A DNA stretch of 47,558 nucleotides from a marine bacterium B5-7 (lineage in GTDB: Bacteria; Pseudomonadota; Gammaproteobacteria; Arenicellales; CAJQKF01): assembly GCA_021604525.1 (NCBI GenBank), contig BQJD01000028.1, forward strand, positions 1-47,558, written 5' to 3'. The notes under the pieces were generated by a model. That model worked only from the letters and a program-made list of their open reading frames with translations, was not told the origin of the DNA and made no database searches. A program made the translations under genes and the position numbers. Shown here piece after piece: positions 8,642 through 16,922 of the stretch (position 1 is the first letter of the stretch; each line of letters starts with the position of its first letter).

Positions 8642-9025
8642 ATGAGAAATATGTTCCAGAGGTTTATTGCGGCAACGGCCATGTTGATTGTGGTGAGTCC
8701 CGTAATGGGTGACGCCCTGAACTTTGACATTGATTCATCAGCGGAACTACGCAAGGTTGCGATGTATCAGAAAAATATTCGGAAAGCATCCAGTGAACAA
8801 CTCGTCATCTTTGAAGTAACTTTACAGAATGTCGATACCGTGCCCCGACTTTATAGTGTCATCGTGCATATCCCGGGTGTTGGCGCTGGAGAAGATTTTG
8901 CACCTCAAAAAGGAGATGAATTGATAGAGCCTGGTGCAGAAGCAACTGCATCAGTCGCAGTACTTGCGGATACGTTTCCAACTAATGGTTACAGCATAGT
9001 TGTACGCCCCATAGAGGAACGTTGA
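8642..9025 (+). CDS. Small secreted protein of unknown function
   Basis: The protein has 127 residues. A signal peptide (RFIAATAMLIVVSPVMG, cleavage near residue 24) precedes about 100 residues rich in beta-strand-forming stretches (EQLVIFEVTLQNVDTVPRLYSVIVHIPG), which suggests an Ig-like or beta-sandwich fold. AGAGAGG upstream of the ATG is a good ribosome site. I do not recognise the family. Its place directly after the TRAP permease makes a role linked to that importer possible, for example as a periplasmic accessory, but nothing in its sequence proves it. Confidence 0.7.
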   Translation: MRNMFQRFIAATAMLIVVSPVMGDALNFDIDSSAELRKVAMYQKNIRKASSEQLVIFEVTLQNVDTVPRLYSVIVHIPGVGAGEDFAPQKGDELIEPGAEATASVAVLADTFPTNGYSIVVRPIEER

Positions 9026-9056
9026 GAGGGGAAAGATCTCATTCTGATTAACGCTC

Positions 9057-9145
9057 TTGGACATGACTATGGATGACATTATCGGATTTGATTTCCGAAT
9101 GTCTTCGGCCTCCTCATGCCAAGACTACAATGAAATCATGTCCAA
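9057..9145. other. Nested inverted repeats, possible structured RNA or terminator region
   Basis: TTGGACATGA (9057-9066) pairs exactly with TCATGTCCAA (9136-9145). Inside are two smaller hairpins: GACATT-CGGA with TCCG-AATGTC (9075-9103), and GTCTT-GGC with GCC-AAGAC (9101-9125). The two inner hairpins share 9101-9103 and so compete. The element lies between two convergent genes. The rest of 9026-9397 shows no gene that I can support. Confidence 0.4.
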
Positions 9146-9397
9146 ATACTGTTTGTAAAATTTGTTGAGCAGACTGTTGTGATATGCAAACAGGTGTTGC
9201 CAGATTGATGCTGAATTGTGGGATTCTCGGTGATTATGAAGAATTATCCGGATTTTAGTATGCGTATGCATAGCTACTCATATTAGAACCGAGCTAATGG
9301 GTGATTGTATATTTCAGAGTAGGCGGGAGTTGAATCATTGTTTTTCGCTCATCCCAAATATCCCAAGTCATACGCGGGATATTGACTACCATGAAAC

Positions 9398-9970
9398 TCA
9401 TGGAATTGTGACCTGGATAGCCTGAAAAATTATCCAGTCGAGATACCATTCCTGTTCGGCGCCGACTCTCAATCCAGCCCTGATTTCACTTGTTCCAGTC
9501 ACCATGACCATTACTGACGAGTTGGCTGGTACGCTTGTCAGGTTATATACGTCACCTATCATTTCCCCTGCCAGTTCTCCTTGGGAAATCACGATCTCCG
9601 ATAACCCGTTTATGGTAGTCCCAGGTTCCTGATCGACACGATAGTCAAACGCAAATGAAAAATTGGTCGGGTTGAAAAACTCGAACTGAACCTCATCGCC
9701 ATTGATGACATAAGTGATATACGGCCTGTTGTTTGCCTGGTTGTCGGCGTTCTGACCGGATTCCTGGATCAATTCGAATACTATTTCCGGTGCTGGTACA
9801 TCGCCCCCATCATTGGTAGTTTGTGCGTGCGCCGGTAGAATCGCCGATTCAATGATAGGTTTCGACCATTTGGTAACAGCAGTAACGCCGACGACGGTTG
9901 CCGCTGATTTGAGCGTTCTGCGACGAGACCAATGATTTCGGTTAGTCGTGTCGTGTGGTTGATGATTCAT
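9398..9970 (-). CDS. Exported protein with Tat-like signal, unknown function
   Basis: The protein has about 190 residues. The N-terminus carries SRRRTLKSAATVVGVTAVT, a twin-arginine motif followed by a hydrophobic stretch, and then AHAQ as a likely cleavage site near residue 51. The mature part, about 140 residues, contains stretches such as VQFEFFNPTNFSFAFDYRVDQ and VPANSSVMVMVTG, which look like a beta-sandwich. I do not recognise the family. Tat export suggests folding or cofactor binding in the cytoplasm, although no cofactor motif is visible. ATG 9970 or GTG 9976 could be the start. It stands alone, facing away from the thiol dioxygenase gene. Confidence 0.75.
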   Translation of the reverse strand: MNHQPHDTTNRNHWSRRRTLKSAATVVGVTAVTKWSKPIIESAILPAHAQTTNDGGDVPAPEIVFELIQESGQNADNQANNRPYITYVINGDEVQFEFFNPTNFSFAFDYRVDQEPGTTINGLSEIVISQGELAGEMIGDVYNLTSVPANSSVMVMVTGTSEIRAGLRVGAEQEWYLDWIIFQAIQVTIP

Positions 9971-10196
9971 AAGCACCCCAGGGAATAACGTATAGGTTTA
10001 ACCCGTCTTCAATGATTCTTTTGATTTGAACACACTTATAGCCAGCATTTTTCCAGGCAATAATCATTGCTGATATAAACTATAGATGGTATCTGGGGAA
10101 TTATCTATCTGAGAGGATCAGGAATCCGGTTTGGTACACCCCAATTTGATGAATATGAATTAATATTAGTCTGTTGCCAGATAGAGGAGATATCGC

Positions 10197-10784
10197 ATGC
10201 AATACAACGATTTGCGATCGCCGCTGAAAGATTTCGTCGACGAAACCAATGCACTGCTGGAAACGGAAAAGGGCGAGGCAGGTCTTTTGACCAGGGTCGG
10301 AGAATCCATGCAAAAGTTGGTCGCCAGGGACGACTGGCTCGCCACTGAGTTTGCCAGGCCGCATCCTGAGTTTTACCAGCAACATCTGTTATATGCCGAT
10401 CCCGATGACCGTTTTTCAATCGTCAGCTTTGTCTGGGGGCCGGGTCAGCAGACGCCAATACATGACCACACAGTCTGGGGTGTGATCGGAATGCTTCGAG
10501 GTGCCGAGATCGCGCAGAATTACGAAATTGCTGCCGATGGCACGCCCAATCCGGTTGGTGAAGAGGTGAGACTCACACCCGGGGTTGTCGAGTTCGTGTC
10601 ACCCAGTATTGGCGATGTGCACAAAGTAAAGAATGCACTTGATAACCAGGTATCCATCAGCATTCATGCTTATGGGGCAAATATTGGTGCTGTTAAGCGA
10701 CACGTCTTTCCAGTCGATGGTGGTGCGCCAAAGGAGTTCATTTCCGGTTATTCCAATACAGGATCCCAGGACCTATCGGGATAA
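10197..10784 (+). CDS. Cysteine/3-mercaptopropionate dioxygenase family protein
   Basis: The protein has 195 residues and a single cupin fold. Iron ligands are visible as His89 and His91 in PIHDHTVWGV and His142 in VHKV. The Ser155-His157-Tyr159 arrangement in SISIHAYGANI matches the Ser-His-Tyr triad of bacterial thiol dioxygenases. These enzymes add O2 to a thiol to give a sulfinate, for example cysteine to cysteine sulfinate or 3-mercaptopropionate to its sulfinate. The preferred thiol cannot be told from sequence. Its stop lies 5 bases before the GTG of the rhodanese gene, so the two are very likely translated from one message and share a sulfur-related pathway. Confidence 0.9.
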   Translation: MQYNDLRSPLKDFVDETNALLETEKGEAGLLTRVGESMQKLVARDDWLATEFARPHPEFYQQHLLYADPDDRFSIVSFVWGPGQQTPIHDHTVWGVIGMLRGAEIAQNYEIAADGTPNPVGEEVRLTPGVVEFVSPSIGDVHKVKNALDNQVSISIHAYGANIGAVKRHVFPVDGGAPKEFISGYSNTGSQDLSG

Positions 10785-10789
10785 ACAAC

Positions 10790-12421
10790 GTGAACAGGAA
10801 TAAACAAGTCGGGACGTTAAATACCCGGGATTACCAATATGTCCGTTCAAGGTTATTGAACCGCGAGGAGATAGCATTTCTCGATGTACGTGAAGAAGCA
10901 CCACACGCCGAAGGTCATCCCTTGTTTGCTGCAAACCTTCCGCTTACACGACTCGAACTTGATGCTTATTCAAAGCTGCCGTGTCGCGATGTTCCAATCG
11001 TGACATTTGATAACGGCGAGAGTTTGGCGGTTCGTGCAGCGGAAGTCTTGTTGAAACTTGGATACCGCAATGTAGCCAGTTTTGAAGGCGGTCTGGATTC
11101 CTGGAAAGCAGCCGGTGGAGAAGTGTTCATCGATGTTAACGTGCCCAGCAAAGCGTTCGGTGAACTGATGGAATCCGTTTGTCACACCCCGTCGTTGTCG
11201 GCTGAGGAAGTCAAGGCCATGATCGATGCCGGGTCTGACATGGTGGTCGTCGATGTGCGTCGACCCGATGAATACCAGACTATGTCCATTCCAACTGGCA
11301 TTAACGTACCAGGTGCAGAAGTGGTACTACGGGTACCGGATGTCATACCTTCTCCAAAGACCCGGGTTATCGTCAACTGCGCGGGCCGTACAAGAAGCAT
11401 AATCGGTACACAGTCCTTACTGAATGCGGGGTTGCCGAATCCTGTCGCCGCGCTCCGCAACGGTACCATTGGCTGGACCCTGGCCAAGCAACAACTTGAG
11501 TTCGGACAATCACGAACGTTTCCGGGAACCACTGAACCAACTGCCAGGCAAGCAACTCAACAGGCCCATGCAGTTGCTGATCGTGCCGGTGTAAAGCGCG
11601 TAGACAAAAACACCTTGTCTTTTTGGATGAATGAGGAAAATCGTACCACCTATCTCTTTGATGTTCGTAGCTTTGCCGAGTATGAAACAGGCCACCTTCC
11701 GGAATGTTATCCGATTCCCGGTGGGCAACTGGTACAGGAAACGGAGATGTACGCGCCAGTGAGGGGATCGCGAATTGTGCTGGTCGATGACGATGGCGTA
11801 CGTGCGAATATGACAGCTTCCTGGCTTGCACAGATGGCTTGGGATGTTTACGTGGTTGATGGACTGACTGATGATGACTTTTCGCAATCCGGTGCCTGGA
11901 AGCCGAGACTGCCTGAATTACCCGACAATCAGGGGATAACACCTGACACGTTGCACGATTGGCTGCAATCGGGAGATGTCGTTGTGGTTGATATGGCAAA
12001 GCATGCCGCTTACAGGAAGGGTCATATTTCCAGTGCCTGGTACGTTTTACGATCCCGACTTGACGAGGCTGTTCATAACCTGCCGAAGGCGTCACGCTTT
12101 GTCATCACCAGTGAGGATGGTCAGTTAGCGCAGTTTGTCGCTCCAGAGCTGGCGGAGCATGTCAAAGGTCAAGTATATGTCCTGTCCGGCGGTACCCGGG
12201 ATTGGGCGCACGGTGGATATGAATTGGAGGTTGGGGAAACGCGATTGGCCTCGATGCCTATCGATCGCTACAGGCGACCCTATGAAGGCATCAACGCACC
12301 GCCCGAGGCTATGCAAGCGTACCTTGACTGGGAGTATGGTCTGATCGATCAACTTGAGCGTGACGGTACACATCACTTCCAGCCAATGCGGTTCGACATG
12401 AAGGCATGTCCAGACGGGTAA
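10790..12421 (+). CDS. Four-domain rhodanese-related protein
   Basis: The protein has 543 residues made of four tandem rhodanese-like domains of roughly 125 residues each. Only the second domain keeps a catalytic loop, NCAGRTRS with Cys197, a six-residue loop typical of sulfurtransferases. The equivalent positions in domains one (TFDNGES), three (VDDDGVR) and four (TSEDGQL) lack cysteine and probably serve binding or structural roles. Active rhodaneses carry a persulfide and move sulfane sulfur to an acceptor. The GTG start at 10790 follows the dioxygenase stop by 5 bases, suggesting translational coupling. The pair may handle thiol or persulfide intermediates together (inference). Confidence 0.92.
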   Translation: MNRNKQVGTLNTRDYQYVRSRLLNREEIAFLDVREEAPHAEGHPLFAANLPLTRLELDAYSKLPCRDVPIVTFDNGESLAVRAAEVLLKLGYRNVASFEGGLDSWKAAGGEVFIDVNVPSKAFGELMESVCHTPSLSAEEVKAMIDAGSDMVVVDVRRPDEYQTMSIPTGINVPGAEVVLRVPDVIPSPKTRVIVNCAGRTRSIIGTQSLLNAGLPNPVAALRNGTIGWTLAKQQLEFGQSRTFPGTTEPTARQATQQAHAVADRAGVKRVDKNTLSFWMNEENRTTYLFDVRSFAEYETGHLPECYPIPGGQLVQETEMYAPVRGSRIVLVDDDGVRANMTASWLAQMAWDVYVVDGLTDDDFSQSGAWKPRLPELPDNQGITPDTLHDWLQSGDVVVVDMAKHAAYRKGHISSAWYVLRSRLDEAVHNLPKASRFVITSEDGQLAQFVAPELAEHVKGQVYVLSGGTRDWAHGGYELEVGETRLASMPIDRYRRPYEGINAPPEAMQAYLDWEYGLIDQLERDGTHHFQPMRFDMKACPDG

Positions 12422-12649
12422 GTCGTTGTCATTGATGACAAGACATGACAACAGTTCTACTTGTAAAGTTGGGGATCGTAATCCTGCAGTAAGTATTCGT
12501 ACTGCTTATCGTCAGTTGTCGGAAACTATTTGATGCCTGTTCGATCACACAGGAAATCGAATTATTGGTAGGTGGCAATGGTCACCTATGGCGTGAATTC
12601 ACCCCATTTTTGATACTGCAAGCGAGTCATTAAACCGGAGTATGTTTCC

Positions 12650-13519
12650 ATGAGTTCATCCCTGAGTGCCGAGCAAGTCGCGTCCTATCATCGCGACGGA
12701 TTTTTGTTCCCACTTCGTGCTATGCCGTCTGAAGACGCAGCGAGATTGCGCATTGAAATCGAGCGGATCGAGGCGATGACTTGTGTTGAAGGAATGAAAC
12801 ACTCTCTGAATCAGTATTTCCGCGTTAATGCCCAGATTGTGTTGCCGTGTGTCGCACGGCTTGCAGCAAACGATACGCTTGTCGATGCGGTGGAAAGCAT
12901 GCTTGGGCCGGACATACTTGTTTGGAGTGCCGAGTTGTTCATCAAGGAACCGCATTCATCCAAGCACGTTAGCTGGCACCAGGACTTAACCTACTGGGGA
13001 CTTGGCGAGACCGAGGAGTTGGTTACCGCCTGGCTTGCGCTTTCACCGGCGACTGAGGCCTCAGGTTGCATGCGATTCGTCGCTGGTTCTCACCTGCAAC
13101 CAATCGTGCCTCACATCGATACCTTCGAATCAGATAACCTGCTGTCGCGCGGTCAGGAACTCGCGGTAGATGTGGATGAGGCGGATGCCGTCAGTGTCGT
13201 TCTTGAGCCGGGAGAGTTTTCCCTGCACCACGGACGCATGTACCATTCTTCGTGTCCAAACGTATCAGAAGAACGGCGTATTGGCATCGCCATCAGATAC
13301 GTGACGCCGGGAGTAAAACAGCAGGTGGGTGAGCGCGACTACGCAATGCTCGTACGTGGCATCGATGAGCAACACAACTGGATCAATATCGCTGCACCAA
13401 CACAACTATTCTCAGACTATTCTCTCGCGCTCTACGATAGGATCCTCGGAGACCAGTCCGCTGCCTTGGCACAAGGTGCTCACCGATCGGTGAATCTTTA
13501 CTCGAATCCGCCCGACTGA
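12650..13519 (+). CDS. Phytanoyl-CoA dioxygenase (PhyH) family protein
   Basis: The protein has 289 residues and looks like an Fe(II)/2-oxoglutarate-dependent oxygenase. The facial triad is visible as His110 and Asp112 in SWHQDLTYWG and a distal His199 in YHSSCPN, followed by an Arg in ERRIGIAIRY that would hold 2-oxoglutarate. PhyH enzymes hydroxylate very diverse small molecules, from acyl-CoAs to ectoine and phosphonates, so the substrate is open. The upstream 228 bases contain short hairpins (for example around 12489 and 12571) but no clear terminator. Whether it belongs with the preceding dioxygenase-rhodanese pair is uncertain. Confidence 0.9.
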   Translation: MSSSLSAEQVASYHRDGFLFPLRAMPSEDAARLRIEIERIEAMTCVEGMKHSLNQYFRVNAQIVLPCVARLAANDTLVDAVESMLGPDILVWSAELFIKEPHSSKHVSWHQDLTYWGLGETEELVTAWLALSPATEASGCMRFVAGSHLQPIVPHIDTFESDNLLSRGQELAVDVDEADAVSVVLEPGEFSLHHGRMYHSSCPNVSEERRIGIAIRYVTPGVKQQVGERDYAMLVRGIDEQHNWINIAAPTQLFSDYSLALYDRILGDQSAALAQGAHRSVNLYSNPPD

Positions 13520-13665
13520 CCCAATGGAACAAGGAACATGGGAGTCGCTGACTTTACTGCAAACATGGGTGGTATCCGTTAGGTGTACGGGGCACTTTGA
13601 AAACTGGAGAGACAGTTATCGCGACGACGCTGCGATGGCTGGATATCTGATTTTTGAGTTAACGA

Positions 13666-14307
13666 TCACTTGTTGATTGTTATGCTTTCATGTAATTGAG
13701 GTTGATATCCGACGCTGATTGTTTTGACTATTGAACGAGGAGTCAGCACCACGACCTGTAATTCGAATGACGGTGTGTGTATCGACTTCTCATATCCACC
13801 AGGTGACCAATCAAACAGGCGACGGTTGTGTAATAGTAGAGGCTGTGTTGTATTCGGATAAGCGATGAACACACCGTCTGGCAGGTTGTTGAGGGCCGCT
13901 GTCCAGATTGGTTTACGTTTGTTCGAATCAATACGTTCACTATGTAGTATCGAATCAATCTTCGTGATCTCAGAACCGGCTCCTGCTGGAAGGTCGGAAT
14001 TGCCCTGTATCCACATCTGCTTGAAACGGTTGTAGTCTTGCCGTCGACACTCTGCACAGGGTCGATGACCTGCTGCAAGTGCCGTTGCTTCGTCAAGGAA
14101 GAACAGCTCCGTATATTTTCCAGGAGTCATCAGCAAACGCTTACGTCCCTTGAACGACAGTAGACAGGATATCCACGCCTTCCTCGCAGTCTCCCGGACT
14201 ATTCGTTGGCTGTTGTTATGCAGGCAGCCTCGATTACCCATTAATGTTCCACGCATGGGAGATTCGATTAGCTCACCCCAAGGTGTTACCCGGTTCTGCA
14301 AGGTCAT
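13666..14307 (-). CDS. Conserved protein with Cys/His cluster, unknown function
   Basis: The protein has 213 residues. The conserved-looking first half contains RGTLMGNRGCLH, AWISC and HRPCAECRRQDYNRF, four cysteines and nearby histidines that could bind a metal such as zinc. I recall similar conserved hypothetical proteins in proteobacteria but know no assigned function. PGKYTELFFLDEATALAAGHRPC looks like the core of the family. The C-terminal half (NLPDGVFIAYPNTTQPLLL) seems less conserved and resembles no enzyme I can name. It lies between two plus-strand genes and has no obvious operon partner. A zinc-binding nucleic-acid role is possible but unproven. Confidence 0.75.
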   Translation of the reverse strand: MTLQNRVTPWGELIESPMRGTLMGNRGCLHNNSQRIVRETARKAWISCLLSFKGRKRLLMTPGKYTELFFLDEATALAAGHRPCAECRRQDYNRFKQMWIQGNSDLPAGAGSEITKIDSILHSERIDSNKRKPIWTAALNNLPDGVFIAYPNTTQPLLLHNRRLFDWSPGGYEKSIHTPSFELQVVVLTPRSIVKTISVGYQPQLHESITINK

Positions 14308-14459
14308 AGTAATTACTCAGGATTACTTCATCGTCGCTGCTTCGTATCTCCAGTTTATGGGTATTCATTCCAAACCGGATTGTTTAGATCTATTAGGCCA
14401 CTTCAATTCGTGGTAAACAAGGTCTTTATCCTGGTTAATCCCTGATTGGAGTCATGCTA

Positions 14460-14831
14460 ATGTCGCAGCCCGTTTATGCGTTGAATCTTTTTAATGTTTC
14501 AGATAAGGATGAGTACTTGACCTATTCGCGGCAATCGGTCAGGGAGGTTAAAGCTCACGGCGGTCGTGTTGTGGCGCTTGGAAAATTTCAACAGGCGATT
14601 ACAGGGAGTATTGAACCACGTACAGTTCTTATACTCGTCGAGTGGGATTCGAAAGAAGCGTTCGATAGTTATTGCAACGACCCGGAGCTTGCAGATCTAC
14701 ATCCACATCGTATCAATGGCACAGACAACTATGTCTGGCATCTTTACGACAAAATTGAAGATCTACGGCCAATACTTAAATGTGAGAACCTACTGGCTAG
14801 CCAGAATTCTTCGGATCAATTGTATGGGTAA
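14460..14831 (+). CDS. DUF1330-like small alpha/beta-barrel protein
   Basis: The protein has 123 residues from ATG 14460, preferred over ATG 14454 because TTGGAG lies at a better distance. YALNLFNVSDKDEYLTYSRQSVREVKAHGG, the middle part RTVLILVEWDSKEAFDSYCNDPE and its spacing fit the DUF1330 group of dimeric ferredoxin-like proteins, related to the antibiotic monooxygenase fold. Typical members are about 95-100 residues, so the C-terminal tail is longer here. No catalytic residues can be assigned, and the neighbours give no hint of a pathway. Confidence 0.65.
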   Translation: MSQPVYALNLFNVSDKDEYLTYSRQSVREVKAHGGRVVALGKFQQAITGSIEPRTVLILVEWDSKEAFDSYCNDPELADLHPHRINGTDNYVWHLYDKIEDLRPILKCENLLASQNSSDQLYG

Positions 14832-14887
14832 CTATTGAAGTCGCAAACGCCCGATCACATCTGGCAATGATGCTGACTGATCGACGT

Positions 14888-15223
14888 TTAGGTTTTTGTC
14901 AGGTCGTCAATTTTCGCACTCGGCGCGTTTTTGGCTACAGACGCTACACCGGCATCTCGTGCACGTTCCGTCTCATACATTTCACTGGTGCCGACAACCT
15001 GACCGTTTGTAGCAGTCAGGTTAAACATGTATCTTCCTTTGCTTTCCTTTCTTGCAAATCGTTCGTCGCTTACGGCATTACGCTGAACAGACCTGATTCC
15101 GTTTGTGGCTGACGGTTTCGATTTGTAGCCTTGGCTGGCCAGGATGATTTGGCCATTCGATGCTTTCAGTCTGAAACGAAATTTCCCGCCTTTGTCCTTA
15201 TACAACTCGAATTTGCCGGGCAT
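14888..15223 (-). CDS. yegP: YegP family protein (two DUF1508 repeats)
   Basis: The protein has 111 residues with two tandem copies of the DUF1508 unit: residues about 4-52 (FELYKDKGGKFRFRLKASNG) and about 62-103 (KGRYMFNLTATNGQVVGTSE). Each has the F.L.A.NG.....S..Y....A...I.SV..NA pattern. E. coli YegP is a compact stress-associated protein whose exact role is unclear. GGGAG sits well before the ATG. It is a single gene on the minus strand, downstream of the methyltransferase gene with a gap of about 100 bases. Confidence 0.93.
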   Translation of the reverse strand: MPGKFELYKDKGGKFRFRLKASNGQIILASQGYKSKPSATNGIRSVQRNAVSDERFARKESKGRYMFNLTATNGQVVGTSEMYETERARDAGVASVAKNAPSAKIDDLTKT

Positions 15224-15329
15224 GAGTGTTCTCCCGCTAATGTTATGTTGGAATCCCCAGCAGAAATATTACGATCGAGTTTTGGGATTGTCTACTTTTT
15301 CGGGGCAATATCGAAAACACAATTGATCA

Positions 15330-15959
15330 TTACAGAACAATATACGCAAAAGCGGTGGTCAGGACGTTCGATTCGCCAGCCGGCATGGCTGCATATGCTT
15401 TTGATTTGAATATTTGTTTCCAGAGATTTGCCTTTTCATATTCTTCCAGTATTGCAGGATATGATGGATCGACCTCATCATCTGTACGAAGACTGAAAAT
15501 GATGTAACCTCCGGGTCGGGTTACCCTGATTAATTCCTTGAATGAGTGTGGCGGTGCATGACCTGGAGTAATAGTGCCGGAGGAGAGGGTATGAGCGAAC
15601 TGATCAGTTTCAAAATCGAGTCGTTCTCCCAATGTCATTTGGTGTAACGATTCATACATGTTTTTTGATTTCGCCACTTCGAGCATCCTTGCTGACAGGT
15701 CGATGCCAATGATGTTTTCGTATCCCGCCAGCGAGATTGGTTCTATCTGAAGACCGGTTCCACAACCGGCATCAAGGATTGGGCCGTCGCCGGGTTTTAC
15801 GAAACGTGTAAAAACGGCTGATGTAACGAATGGAAAGCGTGACTGGTATGAAAAAATATCTTTTTCATACGATGTGGCCCATCCGTTATAGGCTGTTTCA
15901 GACTCCATAACGGATTGTGCCGAATACACACTCTCAACCTGGGACTTATTCTCGTTCAT
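15330..15959 (-). CDS. Class I SAM-dependent methyltransferase
   Basis: The protein has 209 residues. The SAM-binding motif I is clear: ILDAGCGTGLQIEPI, followed by NIIGIDLSARMLEVAKSK. A methyltransferase-11-like body follows, with GGYIIFSLRTDDE as the later strand. The N-terminus (YNGWATSYEKDI) is typical of small-molecule methyltransferases, so a metabolite rather than DNA or protein is the likely acceptor. The substrate is unknown. The truncated ABC ATPase fragment ends 12 bases upstream on the same strand, and the two would share a transcript. Confidence 0.88.
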   Translation of the reverse strand: MNENKSQVESVYSAQSVMESETAYNGWATSYEKDIFSYQSRFPFVTSAVFTRFVKPGDGPILDAGCGTGLQIEPISLAGYENIIGIDLSARMLEVAKSKNMYESLHQMTLGERLDFETDQFAHTLSSGTITPGHAPPHSFKELIRVTRPGGYIIFSLRTDDEVDPSYPAILEEYEKANLWKQIFKSKAYAAMPAGESNVLTTAFAYIVL

Positions 15960-15970
15960 TGATCACACAC

Positions 15971-16144
15971 CTATGAAGTCTTTGCCGCACTGGATACATG
16001 GCGCAACAATGTTGTTTTACCTGCACTGGATGCGCCAACCAATGCCATCATTTCACCCATCGAGACTTCAAGATTGATATCTTCAAGTATGGGTACTTTG
16101 TTGTAAGTTATGTTCAGGTTGCTAATACAAAGAGCAGAAAACAT
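15971..16144 (-). pseudogene. Truncated ABC transporter ATP-binding protein
   Basis: From ATG 16144 this frame encodes 57 residues that read as the first part of an ABC ATPase: a strand-rich start (ISNLNITYNKVPILEDINLE) leading to an intact Walker A motif GASSAGKTT. It then stops after LLRHVSSAAKTS. A normal ATPase continues for about 150-200 residues with a signature LSGGQ and Walker B, and neither appears downstream. The frame therefore looks like the remnant of a deletion, with the methyltransferase gene now 12 bases behind it. A functional small peptide cannot be excluded, but the family evidence favours a broken gene. Confidence 0.7.
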
Positions 16145-16424
16145 GATTTTTATCTGTGTCTTTATTCCGGATGATTAATGACATCAATCTATTGACGGGT
16201 GCCTGGCATTGTAAATTATGCCTATTAGTCGTCGAGTCGGTCAGCGTACACGTAATGGGAACTCAGGAGCAATAGTTTGTGTCCGTGTGCCGTTTTGGGT
16301 AATTGACACCAATCATTTACGGTCCAACCCAAGTATCTAAAGAGGAATATGAAACTTGATGATGAAGGAAATCATGTTATCTTTTACGGCGCAGTATTTG
16401 TATAACTGGATATTGGAGAGAGAC

Positions 16425-16820
16425 ATGCAACCCGAACTATTTTATCTCTTGCTGGTAATAGTGTTCACAGCGGTACTGTGGATCCCCTATATTTTGGACC
16501 GTGTCGCTGTTTGCGGCTTCATGGATGCTGTCGGTTACCCGGAGAATCCCAAACCACAATCGGCTTGGGCGCGTCGCCTGATGAAAGCACATGCCAATGC
16601 AATAGAGAACCTGGTGATATTTGCATCGTTGGTGCTGTTGGCGGATGCCATGGACGTTTCAGGCCCAACGATTGCATTCGCCGCGATGCTGTATTTTTGG
16701 TCAAGAGTCGTCCATGCAGTTTCTTATACATTCGCCATACCGTGGGTGCGGACACTTTCGTTCGCTGTCTGCTTTGTGGCTCAGGTTATCGTGGCGTGGC
16801 AACTTCTGGTTTCAGTCTAG
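16425..16820 (+). CDS. MAPEG family membrane protein
   Basis: The protein has 131 residues from ATG 16425, which has a well-placed GGAGAGA; a longer frame from 16356 lacks this. It has four hydrophobic helices (LFYLLLVIVFTAVLWIPYIL, then IENLVIFASLVLLADAM, TIAFAAMLYFWSRVVHAV and TLSFAVCFVAQVIVAW). AHANAIENLVIFA matches the RAxxNxxE-type motif of MAPEG proteins, which in eukaryotes act in eicosanoid and glutathione metabolism. Bacterial members are mostly uncharacterised. It is convergent with ccmB and shares no operon. Confidence 0.85.
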   Translation: MQPELFYLLLVIVFTAVLWIPYILDRVAVCGFMDAVGYPENPKPQSAWARRLMKAHANAIENLVIFASLVLLADAMDVSGPTIAFAAMLYFWSRVVHAVSYTFAIPWVRTLSFAVCFVAQVIVAWQLLVSV

Positions 16821-16922
16821 GGGGGCGACGCAACCAAGGCGTCTGATGCTATTCCGGTATTTTCAAGATGACTGTGGACACGATCATTATTATTCGTGAT
16901 GCCGCCGTGCATTTTGCTTTGT

